In this document: piece by piece, positions 17,375 to 26,512 of the stretch
Layout: each line of letters begins with the position of its first letter
How positions within the stretch are numbered: position 1 is the stretch's first letter
Origin: SAR324 cluster bacterium
GTDB lineage: Bacteria; SAR324; XYD2-FULL-50-16
Length of the DNA stretch: 64,000 nucleotides
Direction of reading: 5' to 3'
Assembly: GCA_028282885.1 (NCBI GenBank)
Contig: JANQGX010000001.1
Span: 45,414 to 109,413 of the forward strand
The notes under the pieces: generated by a model
What the model was told of the DNA's origin: nothing
Seen by the model: only the letters and a program-made list of their open reading frames with translations
Databases searched by the model: none
Made by a program: the position numbers and the translations under genes

Positions 17375-18568
17375 TTATTCCAGTAAACGACAAATCAAAT
17401 CAAAGGCCTGTAAATGAACCCGATCCAGTGGCTCGTCTTCCGGTACTTCTTGGGCTGAGACTTTTGCAATCACCACTTTGGCTTTAGGGTCTATGTATAT
17501 CCATTGGCCATGGATTCCCAATGCGAAGAAAGCTCCGTTGTCGTTGCGGATCTGATACCAGAAATTACGGTAGCATCCCTTCGGCAGAAAGCTGTAAAAA
17601 CTTCCTTTTTTCCAGGCTGTTCTGTCACCTGAGGTAGTGGTATCATGAACCCATTCTTCAGAGATAACCGTTTGTCCTTCGGAACAACCACCATCCCGCA
17701 TCAAAACTCCTATTCGGGCCAGATCGCGCAAGGTGACACACATCCCACCCCCGGCTCTTGCCGCACCGAGACGATCGACGGTTACATAAGCATCCCATTG
17801 CGCACCCATCGGTTTCCACAACAGCTCACGTATCAACTCAGCATAGGTTTTCCCTGAAGCCCTTTCCAGAATCCAGCCTATAAAATCCGTGTTGGGCGTT
17901 ACATAATGGAACATATCCCCATGATTTCCAGTACCTCTTCTCATCGTAACAAGAAAGCTCTTTAGATCGCCCGGATTCTTCGGATCGGTAATTGGATTCC
18001 AGCCGATAGATTCCCTGTAACGTCCATAATCCCCATGTCGATCCAGGTACGCTTCTGTGAATTGAATATCTACCGACATATCCAGGAGGTTTTGGATCGG
18101 GCAGTCCTCGTAACAAGATCCGGCGGCTTCCGGGATATATTTCCCGGCCATATCATCAAGATTGATTACTCCTTTTTCTGCGAGTAGACCGGCGAGTATC
18201 CCGGTAATGGATTTGGTAACGGAAAAGATCAAATGAGGACGATTTTTCCGTAACCCATTAAAGTACTTTTCATAAACGATATGGTCATCCTTCACCACGA
18301 TGAATCCGTTGGTGTTTGACGCAGAGAGCAATTGAGGCAGGTTCCAGGTTTCACCTTGCAATCCCCTGAATTGCAAATTGGACAGGGACACCGGAGACTC
18401 AGCCAAAGGTAGAAGTCGGTCACCTGATTCAATTTCAACCGTCGGAATCAACTCTCTGACGTGATGAAATGCCCACAGGCTGTTGGGAACCAATCGCCAG
18501 TTTTCCAATGTAACATTGCCGAGCGTAGAGCGAGTTATTTCGTTGCTTTGGGAATCATTCATTTTCAT
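17375..18568 (-). CDS. Class C beta-lactamase-fold serine hydrolase
   Basis: This 397-residue protein of the penicillin-binding/beta-lactamase class C superfamily carries the catalytic SxxK as SVTK (about 116-119) in FSVTKSITGILAGLLAEKG. HYVTPNTDFIGW provides the Tyr/Asn motif. There is no signal peptide, and the length and overall pattern resemble 6-aminohexanoate-dimer hydrolase (NylB)-like amidases and EstB-like esterases more than true beta-lactamases. It lies 110 bp downstream of a polyamine-type ABC operon on the same strand, so it may hydrolyse an imported amide or ester. The start at 18568 has AGG six bases upstream; a TTG at 18586 is the alternative. Confidence 0.82.
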   Translation of the reverse strand: MKMNDSQSNEITRSTLGNVTLENWRLVPNSLWAFHHVRELIPTVEIESGDRLLPLAESPVSLSNLQFRGLQGETWNLPQLLSASNTNGFIVVKDDHIVYEKYFNGLRKNRPHLIFSVTKSITGILAGLLAEKGVINLDDMAGKYIPEAAGSCYEDCPIQNLLDMSVDIQFTEAYLDRHGDYGRYRESIGWNPITDPKNPGDLKSFLVTMRRGTGNHGDMFHYVTPNTDFIGWILERASGKTYAELIRELLWKPMGAQWDAYVTVDRLGAARAGGGMCVTLRDLARIGVLMRDGGCSEGQTVISEEWVHDTTTSGDRTAWKKGSFYSFLPKGCYRNFWYQIRNDNGAFFALGIHGQWIYIDPKAKVVIAKVSAQEVPEDEPLDRVHLQAFDLICRLLE

Positions 18569-18678
18569 TACATGCCTGGGATTCAAATGCCTGGAATACT
18601 GGCAGCAAGAGAATCTTCATTAAAAGGTTTCGTTAAAATCTGGCGGGATTATATGTGATCCCGCCTGATGAAACTTCG

Positions 18679-19713
18679 TTATTTTAAAAGTTCTGTCCAA
18701 ATGGCTGAGTACAGCTTTTTTGTTGCCGGACTACAGGTCGGAAGAAAAACGCCTTTTGCTTTGAATTCTTCCGGGATAATAATCTCGGGAGCTGTTTTCA
18801 TGTCAGCGGGCATATATTTATCCGATCCCATAATTCCATTTGCATAACGGGCAAAACTGGAAATCAGGGCCGCATTTTCCGGTAACATGATAAAATTGAG
18901 GAACAGTCTGGCATTTTCCACATTCTTGGCATCTTTCAAAATGGCTGCACTGTCCATCCAAAGCGGAAAGCCTTCCCTGGGATAGCCATAGGCGACATCC
19001 GGATTCTTCAATCGTGCTCGAAAGGTTGATCCGTTCCAGTTGACAGTCGCCAGATAGTCGCTTTTGATCAGTTTCTCCGTTGTTCCATAGTCCATTGATA
19101 ACCACTTGGGTTTCGCTGCAATGAGCCGATCCCTGACTCTTTTAAGCACCGTCATATCGTTTGTGCAAGGTTCACCCTTCTCGTACATAATAGTTAAAGA
19201 AATAATGTCACTCATTTCAGGAACGACATTGACTTTCCCTACCAACTCTGGCGGCGGGTCCAAAAATATTGAAGAAGTATTAATGTCCCCTTTATAGACG
19301 GAAGTATTGACTGCAATTCCGGTTGTTCCCCACTGCCAGGGAACCGAATAACGTCTGCCTTTGTCCCATGGTACATTTACCCAGATGGGATCCACATATT
19401 TGAAATTTGACATTAAGTCAGGTCGGGATTCCAGAAGCAGCCCTTCCCGAACAAAAACCGGAATGTAGTTTGCGGAGGGAACCACTATATCAAATCCATG
19501 ACCGCCTGCCTTCACTTTGGTCAAAGCTGTCGTATTGGAATCAAAATCGGTTAATGTCACCTCAATATCGTATTGCTTTTCAAACTTCTCAATCAATTCA
19601 GGATTGGTATAATTGCCCCAGTTAAAAAGATTCAATTTACCCTTTGCCATAACTACAGTTGTCATCGTCAACATTACGATCAGTGCAACAATACTGAACA
19701 GTCTGGATTTCAT
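18679..19713 (-). CDS. potD: Periplasmic substrate-binding protein, PotD family
   Basis: This 344-residue protein has a signal peptide ([20 protein letters not shown], cleaved near VMAKG). It then has the PotD/PotF-type opening [20 protein letters not shown] and conserved segments such as [14 protein letters not shown] and [13 protein letters not shown]. The family binds spermidine, putrescine or related cations and delivers them to the inner-membrane complex. ATG 19713 is chosen for the perfectly spaced AAGGAG upstream. It is the last transporter gene of the potABC-D order. The actual ligand is uncertain, because this family has diversified to opines, amino-alcohols and other small cations. 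Confidence 0.88.
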   Translation of the reverse strand: MKSRLFSIVALIVMLTMTTVVMAKGKLNLFNWGNYTNPELIEKFEKQYDIEVTLTDFDSNTTALTKVKAGGHGFDIVVPSANYIPVFVREGLLLESRPDLMSNFKYVDPIWVNVPWDKGRRYSVPWQWGTTGIAVNTSVYKGDINTSSIFLDPPPELVGKVNVVPEMSDIISLTIMYEKGEPCTNDMTVLKRVRDRLIAAKPKWLSMDYGTTEKLIKSDYLATVNWNGSTFRARLKNPDVAYGYPREGFPLWMDSAAILKDAKNVENARLFLNFIMLPENAALISSFARYANGIMGSDKYMPADMKTAPEIIIPEEFKAKGVFLPTCSPATKKLYSAIWTELLK

Positions 19714-19827
19714 CTTATTCTCCTTGAATGACAAATTAAAAAATCTGAAAAAGAAACATAGGTTATTGTTTTCACTTCATAGGCCCTCCTTTTCAGTTGA
19801 AAAAGACCTGATGAGATGGAAAAAATC

Positions 19828-20649
19828 TTATTCTGATTTTCGGTTCAAAAGATAAAAAAGAGTTAATATTACAACGGTGATCGCCAACAAAACCGTTGAG
19901 ATCGCATTGATTTCCGGTGTGATGGCACGACGCAATTGCCCCAACATGTATGTTGGGAGCGTATCCTGACCCGCAGACTTCACCAGTTCAGTTATAACAA
20001 CGTTATCAAGCGAAATGACAAATGCCAGCATTGCCCCCGCAATGATTCCGGGAAATAGCAGGGGAAAAGTCACCAGCCTGAAAGTCTTCCATGGTGTCGC
20101 ATAAAGATCTGCAGCGGCCGTTTCCAGAATCAAATCCATTCCTTCCAATCTTGCGCGAATAGGCAAATAAGCAAAAGGAATACAGAAAGCGGTGTGGGCC
20201 AGAATGAGAAATCCCAAGCCTGCATATCCTGTGACTGTTTTGACTAGTGCAAAAAATATCAACAGGGCAACGCCGGTTACAATTTCCGGAACCATCAGCG
20301 GCTGGTTGATAATCGCGTAAACGATATTCTGCCCCCGGAAGCTTTTGGTCCTGGTTGTGGCAATCGCAGCCATGGTCGCAACTGTAGTCGAAATCCCTGA
20401 AGCGAATATAGCTACGATGAGAGAGCGCAATGCCGAATCCTTCACCTGCTCATTCCCCCAGGCAGAAACAAACCATCGCAAGGAAAATCCTTCCCACAAG
20501 GCGATTGAGTCTCCCTGGTTGAAGGCGTAAACCATCATCGTAAAAATAGGTGTATATAGAAAAATGAAACAGATGATGGCAATGGATGTGAAACCGTTCT
20601 GATGCCTAATATCAAAGCGGAAACTCTTTCGTTTTAATAATTTAAACAT
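19828..20649 (-). CDS. potC: ABC permease, PotC family
   Basis: This 273-residue membrane protein has six hydrophobic segments. The transmembrane-protein EAA loop that docks on the ATPase is at LILETAAADLYATPWKTFRLVT (about 177-198). It begins eight bases inside the potB gene, which indicates coupled translation. Together with PotB it forms the channel of a type I importer. The 114-bp gap between it and potD contains no gene and may hold processing or regulatory signals. Confidence 0.9.
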   Translation of the reverse strand: MFKLLKRKSFRFDIRHQNGFTSIAIICFIFLYTPIFTMMVYAFNQGDSIALWEGFSLRWFVSAWGNEQVKDSALRSLIVAIFASGISTTVATMAAIATTRTKSFRGQNIVYAIINQPLMVPEIVTGVALLIFFALVKTVTGYAGLGFLILAHTAFCIPFAYLPIRARLEGMDLILETAAADLYATPWKTFRLVTFPLLFPGIIAGAMLAFVISLDNVVITELVKSAGQDTLPTYMLGQLRRAITPEINAISTVLLAITVVILTLFYLLNRKSE

Positions 20650-21595
20650 GAGATTTAGCCGATTTTGATGTCAGACGGACGTATAGGAGTAGAAAGATCA
20701 TGGTCAATGCCAACAAAAAGAACGACAACGAAGCCCCCAACGGCCAGTTGTTTCCCTGGCCGAATTGAAGTTCGATAAGATTCCCCAGCATCATGCTCTT
20801 CCCTCCTCCCAGAATTCTAGGTGTGACATAAGCTCCAAGCGAGGGGACGAACACAAGAATCGAGCCAGCAACAATACCGGGTCTGATGATAGGCAAAATA
20901 ATCCGCCTCATAGTGCGCCAGCGGGTTGCATAGAGATCATAACCCGCCTCCACAAGATTGAAGTCAAAGCGTTCCATCGATGAATAGATTGGCAGCACCA
21001 TCAGCGGCAGAAAGACATAAAGCATTCCGGCCAGGATGGCAAAATCGGTGTAGAGGATCTGAATTGGCTGATCAATGACATTCAATGCCAGGAGCAGGGC
21101 ATTCAGGATTCCCTCGTTTCTGACAACTTCCATGATGGCAAAAGTACGGATCAGCAAATTGGTCCAGAAAGGAATAGTAATTAGAAACAGCCAGAGCGAT
21201 CTCCGCTTCTTCGAGCGGGTTGCAATAAAATAGGCCGTCGGAAAACCCATGATGAGGGTTAGAATCGTAGTCAGAAAGGAAAGCTTTATGGAACGGAGCA
21301 GAATTCGTAAATGCGCATCGGAAAGTGCTATGGAGCCGGTAAAAATATCTCGCTGCCAAATCACCTGTATCCAGCCGTCCAGGGAAAGCTCCCAGATTAC
21401 TCCGCTATAATCGCCGGGGGTTAAAAAAGAATAAACCAGAACAATTAAAAGCGGACCGGAAGCAGCCAGCAATAACAGAATCAGTGCTGGCGACAGTAAA
21501 AGCCATCGCCGCTGTTCCTGCTTTTTAGAGGCGGTTTTTATCACCTCACTGATGGGGAGCCCGACTTCATGATTGGTTGTATTATCAGGGCGCAT
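20642..21595 (-). CDS. potB: ABC permease, PotB family
   Basis: This protein is about 317 residues long with an N-terminal cytoplasmic stretch and six membrane segments. The EAA loop is FNLVEAGYDLYATRWRTMRR, followed by IILPIIRPGIVAGSILVF. ATG 21595 is preferred over an upstream start at 21643 because AAGGA lies six bases before it and it starts two bases after the potA stop. It pairs with PotC in the importer. Confidence 0.9.
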   Translation of the reverse strand: MRPDNTTNHEVGLPISEVIKTASKKQEQRRWLLLSPALILLLLAASGPLLIVLVYSFLTPGDYSGVIWELSLDGWIQVIWQRDIFTGSIALSDAHLRILLRSIKLSFLTTILTLIMGFPTAYFIATRSKKRRSLWLFLITIPFWTNLLIRTFAIMEVVRNEGILNALLLALNVIDQPIQILYTDFAILAGMLYVFLPLMVLPIYSSMERFDFNLVEAGYDLYATRWRTMRRIILPIIRPGIVAGSILVFVPSLGAYVTPRILGGGKSMMLGNLIELQFGQGNNWPLGASLSFFLLALTMIFLLLYVRLTSKSAKSHV

Positions 21596-21597
21596 GA

Positions 21598-22701
21598 TTA
21601 ATCCTTCAAAATCTGAACTGCATTTTTGTGCAAACCGATACAAACTTCCGTTCCAAGGAACTGGGTGGATGTCTTGTCATCAGGATTATTTTGTATTCGA
21701 ACGGTAAAGGTTTCGCCACTCTCAAGCTCGATGTGATAACGCATATCAGTGCCAAAATAGACAGCATTGATCAGCCGGCCCTGCAACAGACTTTCTGCCG
21801 GATCTTCAACAACCGTCGCATGTTCAGGTCGAATAACAATGTTCACGGTTCCTTCCGGTGAAAAACCCTTCTGGACGTTAGTCTCCACGGTTTTGCCCGA
21901 AGGAAGCGTGAGAGAGGCGACGCCATTGGCACACCCTAGTATTTCCGCTTTCAGGAAGTTTGTTTCTCCTATGAAATCAGCGACAAATCGTTCAGACGGT
22001 TGCTTGTATATCTCTCGCGGCGTACCGATTTGCAGCACTTTGCCGGAGTTCAACACCGCAATCCTGTTGGACATGGTCAATGCTTCTTCCTGGTCATGAG
22101 TCACAAAAACAAAGGTTATCCCGGTTTCACTTTGCAGACGTTTCAGCTCGATCTGCATCTCTTTTCTCAATTTCTGGTCCAGGGCTGAAAGGGGTTCATC
22201 CAGCAACAAAACTCTCGGTTTAGGAGCCAATGCCCTTGCAAGAGCAACACGCTGTTGTTGTCCGCCTGAAATCTGGCTGATCTGCCGGTTTTTCAAATCT
22301 TCCATTTTGACCAGGGTAAGCATCTCGTTAACAGTCTCATCTGTCTCTTTTTTGGGTTTCCCCAGCATCTCCAGACCAAAAGCGATATTCTCCGCCACCG
22401 TCATGTGTGGAAAAAGGGCATAGTTCTGAAACACTGTATTAACCTTCCGCTTATAAGGCGGATAAGCCGTAATATCCTTTCCGTATAAATGTATTTTCCC
22501 TTTTGTCGGATGCTCAAATCCTGCAATCAATCTCAGCAAGGTTGTTTTCCCACAACCGGATGGCCCCAAAAGCGTAAAAAATTCATTCTCCGGTATATCA
22601 ATGGATACATCCTGCAAGGCGATCACCTTACCCCTGCCTTCCCCATATATTTTGGTTATATCTTCAATCCGAATTGCAATTTCTGACCTCTGCTGTTTCA
22701 C
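21598..22701 (-). CDS. potA: ABC importer ATPase, PotA family
   Basis: This 367-residue ATPase has Walker [10 protein letters not shown] (about 47-55), Q-loop [13 protein letters not shown], signature [15 protein letters not shown] (about 144-158), Walker [13 protein letters not shown] and the H-loop [13 protein letters not shown]. The C-terminal third is a TOBE domain typical of PotA/MalK-type importers, which carries regulation and the ligand-sensing surface. It is the first gene of the leftward operon, facing the divergent LysR gene across a 531-bp gap that must contain its promoter. Confidence 0.92.
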   Translation of the reverse strand: MKQQRSEIAIRIEDITKIYGEGRGKVIALQDVSIDIPENEFFTLLGPSGCGKTTLLRLIAGFEHPTKGKIHLYGKDITAYPPYKRKVNTVFQNYALFPHMTVAENIAFGLEMLGKPKKETDETVNEMLTLVKMEDLKNRQISQISGGQQQRVALARALAPKPRVLLLDEPLSALDQKLRKEMQIELKRLQSETGITFVFVTHDQEEALTMSNRIAVLNSGKVLQIGTPREIYKQPSERFVADFIGETNFLKAEILGCANGVASLTLPSGKTVETNVQKGFSPEGTVNIVIRPEHATVVEDPAESLLQGRLINAVYFGTDMRYHIELESGETFTVRIQNNPDDKTSTQFLGTEVCIGLHKNAVQILKD

Positions 22702-23232
22702 CGCTTGACCTCTTTTATGAAATTCGTAGAATCTTTTTTCTATCGATTTTTATTATTCAAAACAGTTAACAATATTAAGTATTAATCGTCTGGTTACAAG
22801 ACTTTCCGGCTATCAGACATTTTTGCGAATTGTTGTAAAAGCTCTTCATAATATGCTTTCAAAAGCCAGCCGACTTTCACTTCGTTCATATTATATTTCC
22901 AATTGTTACAGCGCGATGGTTTTCGTTAGTAAAGCACTTCATTTCTTACAAAGTGATTTTCATTGCCCCCCGGTAAACAAAACTCACCCCAGGTTCTTGG
23001 ATTATACTCATGTCAACGAATACCGGTTTTTAATTTAAGATACTGAAAGCATGAAATCATTCATCAGGATTTTTTCACCTGGATTATCGATTTTTGCTTT
23101 ATCATTCTGATCTAAAACATTATTTATGTTTTTGTCGTAAACTTTTAGCTTTATTCTATATGAAAGAGATATTGATTTGTCCAATATATTTTGCTATCAA
23201 AATTGATATATGAATCATATCAAAAGTGACCT
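22702..23232. other. Divergent control region between potA and lysR genes
   Basis: This is a 531-bp AT-rich region between the two divergent transcription units. It contains the palindrome at 23203-23223 and a further TTGAT...ATCAA pair at about 23172-23200 near the lysR end. A frame of 71 codons at 22823-23038 is not convincing. The potA promoter must lie here, but I cannot single out one pair of boxes. Confidence 0.4.
23203..23223. promoter_or_regulatory. LysR-type binding palindrome TTGATAT-N7-ATATCAA
   Basis: These are perfect 7-bp arms separated by seven bases, ending ten bases before the lysR start codon. LysR-type regulators bind interrupted dyads with a T-N11-A core, often in their own promoter, so this is a good candidate for autoregulation and for control of the divergent transporter operon. 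Confidence 0.55.
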
Positions 23233-24102
23233 ATGGAACTTAGACATTTAAGATATTTTCTGGTTTTAGGAGAAGAGTTGCATTTTCGTAAAGCTGCTAA
23301 GCGTTTACGAATTTCGCAACCACCTTTGAGCATGCAAATTCAGGATCTGGAAAAAGAGATAGGAGTTACCCTGTTTGATCGAAGCAGTCGCCATGTCGAG
23401 TTGACAGATGCCGGTCATAGTTTTTTTGAAGATGTGCGAGGGCTGATGGAGTATTTGAATCAATCCGTCTATAAAGCCAAACAGATACAAAGTGGTATGA
23501 TGGGAAGGCTGAAAGTCGGATTTCTTGAGATGACTATGGATGGATTTCTGGCCTCATTGTTGCGAAAATTCAAAGATCAATGCCCGGAAGCAGTCATATC
23601 ACTTTATGATCTCAGTACCAACGATCAGATCGCTAAGATTACATCAGGGGAGATTGATATTGGATTTCTTCATTTGCACAAACGCAACCTGAAAGGATTA
23701 AAAACCCGCACCATGCTGAAGTCCAAATACATGCTGGCTGTCCCCGAAAAGCATCGTTTTGCAAAACGAAATAGCATCTCTCTGGGCGAACTGGACGGCG
23801 AAAACATCATCATGTATCCTAGGGAGATTCAACCTTCTCTTTATGATGATTTCATGGATTGTTTTGCAGATGTCGGTTGCAAACCGAACATCAACCATGA
23901 GTCGGATGTCCAGAAAACATCACTATTGCTGGTCGCTACCGGTATGGGGATCAGCTTTGCACCCGACTTCCTAAAGAACAGCTTCAATCAGGGGATCAAA
24001 TATATAAAAGTTGAGGAGCCTTTACCGATTATCAATTTCAAAGCGGTTTGGAATTCGCAGTCAGCATCAGCAATTCTGGAAAATCTGACACAGATGTTTT
24101 AA
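23233..24102 (+). CDS. LysR-family transcriptional regulator
   Basis: This 289-residue protein has the classical N-terminal winged HTH (ELRHLRYFLVLGEELHFRKA, then AKRLRISQPPLSMQIQDLEK, about 2-45) and a C-terminal substrate-binding-type co-inducer domain beginning near GRLKVGFLE. It is transcribed divergently from the potABCD-hydrolase operon, the usual position of a LysR activator relative to its target, so it probably senses the transported compound or a breakdown product. The dyad at 23203-23223 is the likely autoregulatory site. Confidence 0.92.
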   Translation: MELRHLRYFLVLGEELHFRKAAKRLRISQPPLSMQIQDLEKEIGVTLFDRSSRHVELTDAGHSFFEDVRGLMEYLNQSVYKAKQIQSGMMGRLKVGFLEMTMDGFLASLLRKFKDQCPEAVISLYDLSTNDQIAKITSGEIDIGFLHLHKRNLKGLKTRTMLKSKYMLAVPEKHRFAKRNSISLGELDGENIIMYPREIQPSLYDDFMDCFADVGCKPNINHESDVQKTSLLLVATGMGISFAPDFLKNSFNQGIKYIKVEEPLPIINFKAVWNSQSASAILENLTQMF

Positions 24103-24280
24103 ACGGCATATCATACCAATCCCCCTCCATCCTCAACAGCACAATCCCCTCCTGGCTTATTCCCTTGTGCTGATTGACAGTCTTCGTTTTCCGGAATTTT
24201 ACAGCTTTAGTTGTAGAGAATTAGAGCTTTACTCTCTGTTATTCTTAATTATTCAAGAGTTATTTTTTTCTTGCAAAATA

Positions 24281-24296
24281 GTGAACATATGTTTAC
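24281..24296. promoter_or_regulatory. LexA-like SOS box GTGAACATATGTTTAC
   Basis: This is a 16-bp near-perfect dyad whose core, GAAC-ATAT-GTTT, fits the GAAC-N4-GTTY LexA consensus of Gram-positive bacteria and several other phyla rather than the E. coli CTGT-N8-ACAG box. It lies 46 bp before the imuA start codon. imuA-imuB-dnaE2 cassettes are LexA-controlled in the species where they have been studied. Confidence 0.7.
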
Positions 24297-24341
24297 CATT
24301 TACACAACGATGCTGTTGTCTATTGCTTAAGAGAGCGAACG

Positions 24342-25013
24342 ATGAATTCACCATTGAAGACTGATATTATTAATATTGATGAGCTGAAAGACAAGATTTC
24401 CAAACGTTTTCCCGGTCTGACGGTCCCGACAAGGTTTAATGACTCCCAGCCTTTGAAACTGGCCTCCTGTATCGAAGAGATCGATGATTTTTTGGAAGGA
24501 GGATTGCCCTTTGACGGCATCACCGAATTCGGCATGCCCCTTGGCAAAGAGGGGCGGATACTGCTGTTAAAGTTTCTGGTCAACGCCACCCGTGGCATAC
24601 GGATGAAACCGATCTGGGTCTTGTGGGTCTCTTCCCACAGCGAGTTTTCGGTTTTCCCGCCGGCCTGGTTCGTCAAGGGAATTTCCCCCTCCCGCATGGT
24701 GTTTACCCGTTCAGCAGCACCTGCGGAAGATCTGAAACGGGCTATTATCAATCCCCTTTTCAAGCTGATCATACTGGATTCCCCCCGGCATTTCAGCCGG
24801 GACGACTGCTTTTTCGTCAATACCCAGGCCCGTTCCAATGGCCAGTTGATAATCCTGCTGCGCAATTTCTTTCTTTCCAACAAAAGGGGGAATGTCTGGA
24901 CTCGATTGCGCCTCAACTGTTGGAAACGCCAGGCTACAGGTGAATTTATACTGAAAACCATCAGGGGGTTGCCCGGTCGTCAATTGTCTGTTCATGAAGA
25001 GAGGTTGAAATGA
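24342..25013 (+). CDS. imuA: ImuA-like (RecA/SulA-related) mutasome protein
   Basis: This 223-residue protein carries the ImuA/SulA-like sequence CIEEIDDFLEGGLPFDGITE (about 47-66), which corresponds to the RecA-related opening LDxLLGGGLpxGxltEi. The following loop GMPLGKEGR lacks the GxxGxGK[ST] Walker A, so ATP binding is probably lost or altered. ImuA works with ImuB and DnaE2 in damage-induced mutagenic translesion synthesis. The stop overlaps the imuB ATG (ATGA). The first gene of the cassette starts shortly after the LexA-like box. Confidence 0.85.
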   Translation: MNSPLKTDIINIDELKDKISKRFPGLTVPTRFNDSQPLKLASCIEEIDDFLEGGLPFDGITEFGMPLGKEGRILLLKFLVNATRGIRMKPIWVLWVSSHSEFSVFPPAWFVKGISPSRMVFTRSAAPAEDLKRAIINPLFKLIILDSPRHFSRDDCFFVNTQARSNGQLIILLRNFFLSNKRGNVWTRLRLNCWKRQATGEFILKTIRGLPGRQLSVHEERLK

Positions 25014-26512
25014 AAACGATTTTTACGGAAAGAGAACCCGAACTCTTCATCGCCCTGGAAATCGGGGAGAAACGCCGGGAAATTCTGCAAAGCCTTACCA
25101 CGGAAGTGATGCAGTGGAGTGAAGATGTCTGGATCATGGATCTCACCCGCTATTACAACTACTGGTCAAAGCAGGCCCGAAAATCCGCCATGACCCCACT
25201 GGCTTTGTGGAGAAAGCTTTTCGGCCAGCTCCTGGGAGAAGAGCCCATGGCGAATCACTCCAAGATCATCTCCTTTGCCCCTGCCTATAGAGCATGCTCA
25301 GCCCGCAATCCCTGGTCTGCCGTCCTATTGCTACAGGCCATGCGGGAAAGAGAAATCACCGGGCTGACCTCCCTGAACAGTAAATCCGGGCAGTCCCTTT
25401 TCAGGGAAATCCCCTGGAAAATCTGGTGGCAGGAGATAGAGATTCTGGAGACACATCTTCAAACTGCCGGTTTTAAGGGGTTCAAAAAGGCAGGTTTCAA
25501 GGGGCAGTGTAAACGTCTCAAACTGGCAATTCCCAAGCTCGATTTCAGACGCCCCTGGAAAATGCACATCCTCAACCGGACAGGGGTGAAGAGGCGGTTC
25601 GGGGAGACCCTGTCCAATGTCTGGGGCTGGTCCTACGATAAAACCGGGGAACAGTCCCAAACCATTTACCAGACCCGATTTCCCTGGAAGTCATGGCAAT
25701 TCACTCCTCCCCCCAGCGTTAAGCGTTACCCGGATTTTCCACTGCTCTATTGGGAGCAGATCTCGCCCCTGCTGATGGAAGATCTGGACAAGCTCTGCAG
25801 TATCCAGGGAAACAGCGGGGAGAAGGTCACCCGCATCGACTGGCAGCTCACTTTCGAAGGTTTGGAAAGGTTGACTATTCCCATCCGTTTTCGCAATCCC
25901 CATAGCCTGCATGATGAAATAGGAAAACACACCACAGCTCTTCTCCAGGCCGGTTACGGATTCACGGAAGCCGTTAACAGACGTTTCCCCACTGATCCGG
26001 AAAGCAACTGTCCCGATTTCATGCCGCCGATTCAGGGCTGGGAAATGCGGATCACCGCCTGCCTTCATATCCCGGATCTGGTCCTCGATATTTTCGGTGA
26101 AATACAGGAGGAAAAGCGGGATCTCGACGCCCTGCTCCAACTGGAAAATGAGCTCCCGGTCAATCTGAGCCGATTCTCACCCCGGGAAGACTGGCTTCCG
26201 GAAGACTCCTTTCTCGAAGAGCATTTCGAAAGCGAAGAGATCGAAGTTGAAAGGCCGGAAATCAGTCGCTCCCTGGAGGCCCTGGCCGAAGGAAGGCCCC
26301 TTTATATCCGCAACAACCCGCTGCCAATCCAGGTGGCGGGGAGTAAATCGGTCGAACAATTTCTGGAAAGTACCATGATCAAATGGTGGAGGGCAGAACA
26401 ATCCCTCCGGGGAGAACGAAATTATTTCAAGCATATCGACCCGGAAGGCAACGCCCTCTGGGTGTTCAAGGATACGGCAGGACGGTGGTATCAACATGGC
26501 ATTTTCGGTTAA
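25010..26512 (+). CDS. imuB: ImuB, catalytically dead Y-family polymerase homologue
   Basis: This 500-residue protein has the Y-family polymerase layout: palm and thumb segments (MDLTRYYNYW) and a little-finger-like C-terminal part. The catalytic acidic residues expected in DxDxFFxxxE and SxDE motifs are absent, as in other ImuB proteins. ImuB is not a polymerase but the hub that binds the beta clamp and recruits ImuA and DnaE2. The C-terminal end (WWRAEQSLRGERNYFKHIDP) is the typical DUF6504-like ImuB tail. It overlaps imuA by four bases and dnaE2 by 17. Confidence 0.88.
   Translation: MKTIFTEREPELFIALEIGEKRREILQSLTTEVMQWSEDVWIMDLTRYYNYWSKQARKSAMTPLALWRKLFGQLLGEEPMANHSKIISFAPAYRACSARNPWSAVLLLQAMREREITGLTSLNSKSGQSLFREIPWKIWWQEIEILETHLQTAGFKGFKKAGFKGQCKRLKLAIPKLDFRRPWKMHILNRTGVKRRFGETLSNVWGWSYDKTGEQSQTIYQTRFPWKSWQFTPPPSVKRYPDFPLLYWEQISPLLMEDLDKLCSIQGNSGEKVTRIDWQLTFEGLERLTIPIRFRNPHSLHDEIGKHTTALLQAGYGFTEAVNRRFPTDPESNCPDFMPPIQGWEMRITACLHIPDLVLDIFGEIQEEKRDLDALLQLENELPVNLSRFSPREDWLPEDSFLEEHFESEEIEVERPEISRSLEALAEGRPLYIRNNPLPIQVAGSKSVEQFLESTMIKWWRAEQSLRGERNYFKHIDPEGNALWVFKDTAGRWYQHGIFG

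Noticed and set aside
22823..23038. 71-codon frame in the potA-lysR gap
   Set aside because: It lies in the control region and has no start signal or family features.
24320..24961. 213-codon minus-strand frame antisense to imuA
   Set aside because: imuA matches its family on the plus strand and is coupled to imuB. The antisense frame has no motif.
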